A DNA stretch of 64,000 bases from Nematostella vectensis (lineage: Eukaryota; Cnidaria; Anthozoa; Actiniaria; Edwardsiidae), in the NCBI RefSeq assembly GCF_932526225.1, contig NC_064037.1, positions 1,240,001 through 1,304,000 on the forward strand, read 5' to 3'. Position numbers and translations under genes: made by a program. The notes under the pieces are model-generated. The model was not told the DNA's origin, ran no database searches, and saw nothing but the letters and a program-made list of their open reading frames with translations. How positions within the stretch are numbered: position 1 is the stretch's first letter; every line of letters starts with the position of its first letter. Positions 49,601 through 61,600 of the stretch are shown piece after piece.

Positions 49601-52600
49601 CAAAGGAGAGCTACTAAGTACATCCTCAACACCACCTGGCAAGACAAGAGTTCCAAGATCGCCTTAAGGAACTCAATATGTTGCCACTTTCGTACTGGCA
49701 TTTAAACAAAAATCTTGTCTTTTATTACAAGTGCTGCTTGAGGACATTATCTCTTACAGATTGAAAACTATGTTCAGCCTAAACCACCAGAACCACTCGC
49801 CTCTGCACATGATGTACTAATGCCTAAATGCCACACTGAACTTTTTCAGTCAAGCTTCTTTAACCGCATACCTAAACTCTGGAACAATCTCCCTGTAACC
49901 ACCCACACTCAATCTTCCGTTAATAGCTTTAAATTCTGTCCAACCCAGCACAACTCTACTGCACTTCATGCCTCTTATGATATTGACATTTTTAACTCGT
50001 GGAAGCTACAAATGCTCATCCTTCCGCAATCTCGTAACCACTAGCAACTGCTGCTACTATTAGCTGCATCGGTTTTACAACATTATGATTTAAATGTTAT
50101 TAGCCTTTAGACTAATAACCCCCCTCCCTACTCAACTGGCAGCTAGGAGGAGTAAACTATCCACCCCCTCCCCACCTAAAATCCCGACAGCCTTGAATAC
50201 TTTGTCTTCAGACACACCCTTTAATCATTTTTTTATAAAATATACCAAAAAATATCTCAACTGGCAGCTAGGAGGAGTAAACTATCCACCCCCTCCCCCC
50301 CACCTAAAATCCCGACAGCCTTGAATACTTTGTCTTCAGACACACCCTCTAAATTTGTTTAATTTGTATAACTCTAATCTCACTGCATCTTATTCAATTC
50401 TGTATTTTTAGAGGGCTTTGTCTGCTGAGAGACAGGTGGAAGCTTTGAGAGAAGAGCTTGCCAAAGCTCAGCATGCACTTCAGGTTTGTTAGCATTTTGG
50501 ACTACAAGGACAAACTTGTTATTCAGAGACCTTGTGTGTTAATTATCTCTCTTTACTTCCCAAGAAGAACTTGTTTTAACATTACTTGTGAATTAATTCT
50601 CTCTCTTTACTTCCCAGGAAGCTTATGATCCAAAGAGGCCCAACATGGTAAGAAATTAAAAAAAACTCTGAACTGACCAATTTATTATAATTTGACACTA
50701 TGCTTTGTGTTCAGTTTGTATATTTTGAGAAAATGTTTCATTTTGTCACTATTCAATCCCCAAATAGGAAGAGGCTATAGATCTTATATCCAGATCCACC
50801 CTTGAACATGAACTTGCTGCTAAAGAGAGACAGGTATGTGTTGGATGGAAAATAATAATGGAAGAGATTAAAGAGGAGGAATAGAGAAGAATGGTAGGGA
50901 GGAATAGGGCAGCTTACTGATAAGGGTAGGAACATGTATCATGTAAAGGGTCGGACTAAGTTTGGGGAATAAAAGAATGGAGTAACAATGCTTGCAGTCA
51001 AGAGGTGAAAGATGTATGGAGATGGGAATTAAAAGATAGAGGCAAATGCATTTGGTATTGCTACTTAAGGAGGAAACAATGTGCCCATATGAGAAATTTT
51101 GGAATGAAGATGTATAATGGATATAAGGAGAAAAAGAGGTGGGAAGGAATGGAGCATCAATTCTTGTAGTCAAGAGGGAAAAGATTTGTAATCTGTGAGA
51201 AGGGAAGCAGTTGAGCATCAGCTTGCTGCTGTAGAGAATGATTTAGTAAAATGGATTAGGGTGAATGAGGGGAAAGGAATAAGGGAACATCATTCTGCAA
51301 AGGAAGGGTAAATGTGATAATTCATGGAGGAGAGATAGTACATACTGTAGTGGATGTTACAGTAGTTAGGGTTAGTGGCTTGTGGTGGAGGGTATACAGG
51401 GAGCTGGTGTTTTAGGTTTTCACAGTAGTTAGGGTTAGTGGCTTGTGGTGGAGGGTATACATGGAGCTGGTGTTTTAGGTTTTCACAGTAGTTAGGGTTA
51501 GTGGCTTGTGGTGGGGGGTATACAGGGAGCTGGTGTTTTAGGTTTTTACAGTAGTTAGGGTTAGTGGCTTGTGGTGGAGGGTATACAGGGAGCTGGTGTT
51601 TTAGGTTTGTACAGTAGTTAGGGTTAGTGGCTTGTGGTGGGGGGTATACAGGGAGCTGGTGTTTTAGGGGCTGTATGTAACAGAATGTACAGCTATAGTT
51701 GGGAAAACAAGGCTGAAATAAAACATTGTGTAATGGCATGTTAACAGATTTCACAATTGGTCAGTGATGTTCAACAAATGCAAGCAAGTGCTTCTAGATT
51801 GAAGGAATCAACTGCCAGCCAGGTAAAGAACTGTGTGTAAAAGAAAGCAAAAAAAACTATTTGCGCTGTGATTGATAAGGTCCCATATTGCAATCCATAG
51901 GTGGCAAGACTGGAAGAACAGTTGACAGCAAAGACGACAGCATTACAAGCTTTGGTAAATAATGACTTGATGTTGAGGTCATCCCTAACCTACCTATCAT
52001 AAATAAGACAGTCCACCTTAAAAGGCGGACATATTGCTTTTATGCATTTTCACCTCTACTGTTCAAAGTAGAACATACAGTGATGCACTAATAATTCTAG
52101 GCGTTTTCTTGATGTTCCTCACCCCCCCCCCCCTTTTCATCTAATATATTTTTTTAGATATTGGTAAATATGATTTTCTCTTTTAGGAGGAGAGAGTTCA
52201 ACAACAGCAGGATTACGAAGAAGTTAAGCGGGAACTCAGGTTGGCAAACACTACAGACTGATTCAATATTAGTTTAGTTTGTTTTTCTTTTCATATCAAT
52301 CACCTCTTTTTTGCAGTGTCCTAAAAACAATTGAGTTTTCTTCAAGTAGTCAAGAACACACAGAGGTAAGATCTGTTAATTTTGCAGGATGTGAGAATAA
52401 GCCTGCAAACAAATACTTTAAGAGGCCTCTTTTCGTAGAGGCATTTCGTCGTTTTCCTTAAAATGCTGGTTTGACTCTTATTGCATTTTCGTATGATTAT
52501 TTTATCACATTGACCCCTCAACCGGCCTGTACCGGCTTTGGGAAGTACCCATAACCCAAAAAATTCATAAATGCAAAATAAACACAACAAGATGAAGATA

Positions 52601-55600
52601 CTCAGGCATAAGTCTAAGGGATAAATGGTCTTGCAGATATGCATCCAACCAAGGTGTTGGCATCTACTCTTAAGCCAAATAATAGCACAGGTTCTTTGAA
52701 AAATCTCAAATCGAACAAGGAGAGAAAAGCAGAATCACCACTCTCAATAAAACGCTCAAAATACCACACAAGGGAGAGAGATCAGCAAACACAGCTCAAG
52801 ACACAAATAGATACCTTTATTCTGATCCTCCAGGGTACATTTCCATGGCCTCAAAACACAATGTCCACTCCTTGAAGGATTGTACAACCACGAAGATGTC
52901 TTTACATATTGCAAAGCATTCTGGGAGATCCAGGGGAAAATTCACGAGGGGAGGGCCAGTCAACACTCCTCTCCCCAAAGTCAGATGGTTTTTTATAAGT
53001 CTTTTCACCCCGAAGCCAAACAAATCAATTCCAGCTCATACAGACCCAGAATAGCAGTGTAAACAATTTTGGAATCAATTTGGTTTCAGAAAAGACAGCA
53101 TTTAGGAGAGCTGTGGTGATTCATTAGAAAATTATTTTCTCATCCAGGCAAAGCCAAACAAGAAAAAATCATCATGAATCCATCTTTGCTTGCAAATATC
53201 CATAAGCAAAGCACTCAATTATGCCCCAAAAGACTTCATGATGTCCTGAGACACTCTACTAATATGCTCATAGCTGTATTTTTGATGAAAAATACAAGCA
53301 ACCATCAACTTGTGCTGGCTTCAGCACAACAACGAGGGATTAGAAGTGGGGACCGCAAAGCACTGTTGGAAAGCTTGGATACCGCTGACTAGGTGCAGCT
53401 GTGTTTGACTTTGACGGGCTGTATAAAACTCAGAATAGGGGGGGATGTATCTGTTTTCAGTCTGTTTTTTGTAAATTAAGCCCAAAAATAGCCAGGAGTC
53501 AATGGGTTATGCCTTGATAAAATGATACCCTGATTGTTTTTAGGATTCTCCCCCCAAATCACTGGAAATGCTTCTTCTGGAGAAAAATAGAAGTAAGTCT
53601 TTTTACTATTATGAAATGATAATGTTACAGCACCCATCATATCATACTCCTCTTGTCATTGAAAAATAATATTTTGTTGTTTACAGGATTGCACTCTGAG
53701 AATACAAGCCTCAAAGTGGAAAATTCAGATCTTGCAGGTTTTTCAACAATGTCACTTAACTTCTTAAGCAGTAATTTAGATAAAAATCAATTAAAAAAGT
53801 TTTGTGGGTGATCATGCATATATTTGAGAGATCATTTAATGGTTTAAAGGTAAATAGTCCCAGCAATTTATTGAAATTGTAAAAGATTTTAATAAAGTTA
53901 TTTGGCTATTTATGAATAATTTTAATGATGTAGAATCTGTTACTTTTCATGACAGGCCGTTTTGAGGATCTGGACAAGAAGTACAGTGAAGCAGTGCGCA
54001 CAGTGGAAGATCAGAAGGAGCTGATTGGTCAGCTTGAGTGTGACCTGCTCAGCGTCAATGCGCTTCCCACAGCCTTTCGCGGCCAGGGAGAGGTAGTGTA
54101 TTCTAACACACTTACCACAGCCTTTCGCAGCCAGGGAGAGGTAGTCTATTCTAACACACTCCCAACAGCCTTTCGCAGCCAGGGAGAGGTAGTCTATTCT
54201 AACACACTTCCTGCAGCCTTTCGCAGCTAGAGAGAGGTAGTGTATTCTAACACACTTCCCACAGCCTTTCGCAGCCAGGGAGAGGTAGTCTATTCTAACA
54301 CACTTCCCACAGCCTTTCGCAGCTAGAGAGAGGTAGTGTATTCTAACACACTTTCCACAGCCTTTCGCAGCTAGAGAGAGGTAGTGTATTCTAACACACT
54401 TCCAACAGCCTTTCGCAGCCAGGGAGAGGTAGTGTATTCTAACACACTTCCCACAGCCTTTCGCAGCCAGGGAGAGGTAGTCTATTCTAACACACTTTCC
54501 ACAGCCTTTCGCAGCTAGAGAGAGGTAGTGTATTCTAACACACTTCCCACAGCCTTTCGCAGCCAGGGAGAGGTAGTCTATTCTAACACACTTCCCACAG
54601 CCTTTCGCAGCCAGGGAGAGGTAGTCTATTCTAACACACTTTCCACAGCCTTTCGCAGCTAGAGAGAGGTAGTGTATTCTAACACACTTCCCACAGCCTT
54701 TCGCAGCCAGGGAGAGGTAGTCTATTCTAACACACTTCCCACAGCCTTTCGCAGCCAGGGAGAGGTAGTCTATTCTAACACACTTTCCACAGCCTTTCGC
54801 AGCTAGAGAGAGGTAGTGTATTCTAACACACTTCCCACAGCCTTTCGCAGCCAGGGAGAGGTAGTCTATTCTAACACACTTTCCACAGCCTTTCGCAGCT
54901 AGAGAGAGGTAGTGTATTCTAACACACTTCCCACAGCCTTTCGCAGCCAGGGAAGGTAGTGTATTCTAACACACTTTCCACAGCCTTTCGCAGCTAGAGA
55001 GAGGTAGTGTATTCTAACACACTTCCCACAGCCTTTCGCAGCCAGGGAGAGGTAGTGTATTCTAACACACTTTCCACAGCCTTTCGCAGCTAGAGAGAGG
55101 TAGTGTATTCTAACACACTTCCCACAGCCTTTCGCAGCCAGGGAGAGGTAGTCTATTCTAACACACTTCCCACAGCCTTTCGCAGCCAGGGAGAGGTAGT
55201 CTATTCTAACACACTCCCCACAGCCTTTCGCAGCTAGAGAGAGGTAGTGTATTCTAACACACTCCCCACTGCCTTTGGCCTTAGACTTCTTGATATTTTG
55301 TGGATTGCTCTTGACAATTTCTTGATGTTGTCTCTATACGATGTTTCTGTCATCAGGGCGAGGCTGGCCCTCCATCTGAAACAGAACTTGTAGCGACAGC
55401 AGTCCAGCATGCAAGCACACCTGGTAAGTGTTGATAGAATGCTTTCATGTCAACATTTCTTTTTGTAAGAGCTTCCATGGTATGCAGTGAATCTTCAACA
55501 TTTCTATCAAATGTTTTAGCAAAACCGTTGAAATATTTTTTTTTTGCATGCATATGTTTTTCTGATAGAAACTCAGGACAAGTTGGCAGTTGATTCCTTG

Positions 55601-58600
55601 CTCCCAATTGTAGCGAGTCAAAGAGAAAGATTCAAGCTACGTAACTTAGAACTGGAGGCAGTAAGTACTATATTAGCATAAATTCTCCAACTTGTGCTGG
55701 AAGCTCTTGTCTGTCAGGGAATTGGGCCCCTTTCACCAACCTTAGCCGTGTCCCTGGCATTATTGTATTTGGAGCTCCTACAGCCACAGGAAACTTTAAT
55801 TTGCTGTTGACCTTTAGTTGTCCCCAGATGTAGGGTGTATTTTGTCTGTTTGGGGGCAGATGAAGACTAATGTGTGCTTGAACTGTAGCAATCCCGGCAT
55901 CAGCAACAGCAGATCAGCCTTCTGCAGAATGAGGTGGACACTCTACGGTCAGACAACGTCAAGTTGTACGAAAAGATCAAATTCCTTCAGAGCTATCCCA
56001 CAAAGGCAAGTATCTATCACCCATAGCTACCCCACAAAGGCAAGTATCTATTACCCATAGCTACCCCACAAAGGCAAGTATCTATTACCCATAGCTACCC
56101 AACAAAGGCATATATCTTATGTTCTCCTTTACATGACATCATGTTCACATATCTATGGTTATCGTTTACATAAGATCCGTATTTTCTGTGTTTTTTTTTC
56201 TATGGTTATCGTTTTCATAAGATCCGTATTTTCTGTGTTTTTTTTTCTATCTCTTGTATCGGAACAGCTTTTAATTGTCTAATGCTGTCCTGTCTAGGGT
56301 TCATCTTTACGTGATGACGAGGCCGCTGTCAGCAGATACTCATCGCAATATGAGCAGCGTCTGGATCCCTTTGCCGCCTTCAATCAGAGGGTAAGTTTAA
56401 CCTCTTTGTGGCCTTTAACCAAAGGTTAAGTCTGACCCCTTTGTCACCTTTAACCAGAGGGTAAGTCTAACCCCTTTGTCACCTTTAACCAGAGGGTAAT
56501 TCTAACCCCTTTGCCGCCTTTAACCAGAGGGTAATTCTAACCCCTTTGCCACCTAACCTGAGGGTAAGTCTAACCCCTTTGCCGCCTAACCAGAGGGTAA
56601 ATCTAACCCCTCTGCCGCCTAACCAGAGGGTAAGTCTAACCCCTTTGCCGCCTTTAACCACAGGGTAAATCTAACCCCTTTGCCGCCTAACCAGAGGGTG
56701 TCTAACCCCTTTGCCGCCTAACCACAGGGTATGTCTAACCCCTTTACCGCCTAACCATAGGGTAAGTCTAACCCCTTTACCGCCTTCAACCACAGGGTAA
56801 TTCTAACCCCTTTACTGCCTTTAACCAGAGGGTAAGTTTAACCCCTTTGCTGCCTTCAACCACAGGGTAAGTCTGACCCCTTTACCGCCTAACCAGAGGG
56901 TAAGTCTAACCCCTTTACCGCCTTCAACCACAGGGTAAGTCTAACCCATTTGCAGCCTTTAACCAGAGGGTAAGTCTAACCCCTTTACCGCCTTCAACCA
57001 CAGGGTAAGTCTAACCCCTTTGCCGCCTAACCACAGGGTAAGTATAACCCATTTGCCGCCTTCAACCAGAGGGTAAGTCTAACCCCTTTACCGCCTTCAA
57101 CCACAGGGTAAGTCTAACCCATTTGCCGCCTTTAACCAGAGGGTAAGTCTAACCCATTTGCCGCCTAACCACAGGGTAAGTCTAACCCCTTTACCGCCTT
57201 TAACCACAGGGTAAGTCTTACCCATTTGCCGCCTTCAACCAGAGGGTAAGTCTAACCCCTTTGCCGCCTAACCAGAGGGTAAGCTTAACCCATTTGCCGC
57301 CTAATCAGAGGGTAAGTCTAACCCCTTTACCGCCTTCAACCAGAGGGTAAGTCTAACCCCTTTACCGCCTTCAACCAGAGGGTAAATACAATTAACCCCT
57401 TTGCCGCCTTCAACCAGAGGGTAAGCTTAACCCATTTGCCACCTTCAACCAGAGGGTAAGCTTAACCCATTTGCCACCTTCAACCAGAGGGTAAGCTTAA
57501 CCCCTTTGCCGCCTTTAACCAGAGGGTAAGCTTAACCCATTTGCCACCTTTAACCACAGGGTAAGTCTAACCCATTTGCCGCCTTTAACCAGAGGGTAAG
57601 TCTAACCCCTTTACCGCCTTCAACCAGAGGGTAAGTCTAACCCCTTTGCCACCTTCAACCAGAGGGTAAGCTTAACCCATTTGCCGCCTTCAACCACAGG
57701 GTAAGTCTAACCCATTTGCCGCCTAACCACAGGGTAAGTCTAACCAATTTGCCGCCTTTAACCACAGGGTAAGTCTAACCCCTTTACCGCCTTTAACCAC
57801 AGGGTAAGTCTAACCCCTTTACCGCCTTTAACCACAGGGTAAGTCTTACCCATTTGCCGCCTTCAAGCAGAGGGTAAGTCTAACCCCTTTGCCGCCTAAC
57901 CAGAGGGTAAGCTTAACCCATTTGCCGCCTAATCAGAGGGTAAGTCTAACCCCTTTACCGCCTTCAACCAGAGTGTAAGTCTAACCCCTTTACCGCCTTC
58001 AACCAGAGGGTAAGTCTAACCCCTTTGCCGCCTTCAACCAGAGGGTAAGCTTAACCCATTTGCCGCCTTTAACCACAGGGTAAGTCTAACTCATTTGCCG
58101 CCTTTAACCAGAGGGTAAGTCTAACCCCTTTGCCGCCTTGAACCAGAGGGTAAGTCTAACCCATTTGCCGCCTTGAACCAGAGGGTAAGTCTAACCCATT
58201 TGCCGCCTTTAACCACAGGGTAAGCTTAACCCATTTGCCGCCTTCAACCAGCGGATAAGCTTAACCCATTTGCCGCCTAACCAGAGGGTAAGCTTAACCC
58301 CTTTGCCGCCTTCAACCAGAGGGTAACTCTAACCCATTTGCTGCCTTTAACCAGAGGGTAAGTCTAACCCCTTTGCCGCCTTGAACCAGAGGGTAAGTCT
58401 AACCCATTTGCCGCCTTGAACCAGAGGGTAAGTCTAACCCCTTTGCCGCCTTGAACCAGAGGGTAAGCTTAACCCCTTTACCGCCTTCAACCAGAGGGTA
58501 AGCTTAACCCCTTTACCGCCTTCAACCAGAGGGTAAGTCTAACCCCTTTGCCGCCTTCAACCAGAGGGTAAGCTTAACCCCTTTACCGCCTTCAACCAGA

Positions 58601-61600
58601 GGGTAAGCTTAACCCATTTGCCGCCTAACCACAGGGTAAGTCTAACCCATTTGCCGCCTTCAACCAGAGGGTAAGTCTAACCCCTTTGCCGCCTTGAACC
58701 AGAGGGTAAGTCTAACCCATTTGCCGCCTTGAACCAGAGGGTAAGCTTAACCCCTTTACCGCCTTCAACCAGAGGGTAAGCTTAACCCCTTTACCGCCTT
58801 CAACCAGAGGGTAAGTCTAACCCCTTTGCCGCCTTCAACCAGAGGGTAAGCTTAACCCCTTTACCGCCTTCAACCGGAGGGTAAGTCTAACCCCTTTGCC
58901 GCCTTCAACCAGAGGGTAAGCTTAACCCCTTTGCCGCCTTCAACCAGAGGGTAAGTCTAACCCCTCTACCGCCTTTAATCAAAGGGTAAGTCTAACCCAT
59001 TTGCCGCCTTTAACCACAGGGTAAGTCTAACCCCTTTGCCGCCTTCAACCAGAGGGTAAGCTTAACCCATTTGCCGCCTTCAACCAGAGGGTAAGTCTAA
59101 CCCATTTGCCACCTTCAACCAGAGGGTAAGCTTAACCCCTTTGCCGCCTTTAACCAGAGGGTAAGCTTAACCCATTTGCCACCTTTAACCACAGGGTAAG
59201 TCTAACCCATTTGCCGCCTTTAACCAGAGGGTAAGTCTAACCCCTTTACCGCCTTCAACCAGAGGGTAAGTCTAACCCCTTTGCCACCTTCAACCAGAGG
59301 GTAAGCTTAACCCATTTGCCGCCTTCAACCACAGGGTAAGTCTAACCCATTTGCCGCCTTTAACCACAGGGTAAGTCTAACCCATTTGCCGCCTAACCAC
59401 AGGGTAAGTCTAACCCATTTGCCGCCTTTAACCACAGGGTAAGTCTAACCCCTTTACCGCCTTTAACCACAGGGTAAGTCTAACCCCTTTACCGCCTTTA
59501 ACCAGAGGGTAAGTCTAACCCATTTGCCGCCTTTAACCAGAGGGTAAGTCTAACCCATTTGCCGCCTTTAACCACAAGGTAAGTCTAACCCCTTTACCGC
59601 CTTTAACCACAGGGTAAGTCTAACCCCTTTACCGCCTTTAACCACAGGGTAAGTCTAACCCATTTGCCGCCTTCAACCACAGGGTAAGTCTAACCCATTT
59701 GCCGCCTTTAACCACAGGGTAAGTCTAACCCCTTTTTGCCGCCTTTAACCAGAGGGTAAGTCTAACCCCTTTACCGCCTTTAACCACAGGGTAAGTCTAA
59801 CCCCTTTGCCGCCTTCAACCAGAGGGTAAGCTTAACCCATTTGCCGCCTTCAACCAGAGGGTAAGCTTAACCCCTTTACCGCCTTCAACCAGAGGGTAGG
59901 TCTAACCCCTTTGCCGCCTTCAACCAGAGGGTAAGTCTAACCCCTTTACCGCCTTCAACCAGAGGGTAAGTCTAACCCCTTTGCCGCCTTCAACCAGAGG
60001 GTAAGTTTAACCCATTTGCCGCCTTTAACCACAGGGTAAGTCTAACCCATTTGCCGCCTTTAACCGGAGGGTAAGTCTAACCCATTTGCCGCCTTTAACC
60101 ACAGGGTAAGTCTAACCCCTTTGCCGCCTTCAACCAGAGGGTAAGCTTAACCCATTTGCCGCCTTCAACCAGAGGGTAAGCTTAACCCCTTTACCGCCTT
60201 CAACCAGAGGGTAGGTCTAACCCCTTTGCCGCCTTCAACCAGAGGGTAAATACAATTAACCCCTTTGCCGCCCAAATGCTCATATATTTAGTTGTATTTT
60301 AACCATTTATTTAGTTCTATTTTAACCATTTCTTTTCAGGAGAAGCAGCAGCGTTATATGAATCTTGGACCTCATGAGAAAGTCACACTGAACCTGGTAA
60401 GTAGTGATGTGGGTGCTGTGTGGGGGTTGTGTACTCGGCCTAAGCAAGATGACACAGGTCCGTCTTTCAGTAAATATAGATGATAAGAGTATATGGTTTG
60501 TGAGGTGTGGGGGGGGGGGAGGGTGGGGGAGAGCTATGAGCATAAACAGGAACTGACCGCTGACCGCTACAACAGAATAACATAGCTTGCATGAGCAGGA
60601 TTTTTAGTTCGCCAGAGTTCTGTAGATTTAAGGTCTGACATTCTATTTTGACTTTGCTGTTCCTTTTTCAGGGCCGGTTTGTGTTAGGCAGCAAGATGGC
60701 CCGTACGATAGCATTCTTCTATATGCTTTTCCTGCACTGTCTTGTGTTCCTGGTGAGTCTAACTAGACACCAAGCGGACCTTGGTCATATGTCCACATGC
60801 ATAAACCAACTCTACCATACGTATCATAACCCGTCCATAGATGCACTACAAACATGAACCCAACTCTACCATACGTATCATAACCCGTCCATAGACGCAC
60901 AACAAACATGAACCCAACTCTACCATACGCATCATAACCCGTCCATAGATGCACTACAAACATGAACCCAACTCTACCATACGTATCATAACCCGTCCAT
61001 AGACGCACTACAAACATGAACCCAACTCTACCATACGTATCATAACCCGTCCATAGTTGCACTACAAACATGAACCCAACTCTATCATACGTATCATAAC
61101 CCGTCCATAGATGCACAACAAACATGAACCCAACTCTACCATACGTATCATAACCCGTCCATAGGTGCACTACAAACATGAACCCAACTCTACCATACGT
61201 ATCATAACCCGTCCATAGATACACTACAAACATGAACCCAACATTACCATACGTATCATAACCCGTCTATTGATGCACTACAAACATGAACCCAACTCTA
61301 CCATACGTATCATAACCCGTCTATTGATGCACTACAAACATGAACCCAACTCTACCATACGTATCATAACCCGTCCATAGATGCACTACAAACATGAACC
61401 CAACTTTACCATACGTATCATAACCCGTCCATAGATTCACTACAAACATGAACCCAACTCTACCATACGTATCATAACCCGTCCATAGATGCACTACAAA
61501 CATGAACCCAACTCTACCATACGTATCATAACTCGTCCATAGGTGCACTACAAACATGAACCCAACTCTACCATACGTATCATAACCCGTCCATAGGTGC

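Noticed and set aside
51290-51754. Minus-strand 154-codon Pro-rich repeat frame
   Set aside because: Product of the 63-bp array in CASP intron 12.
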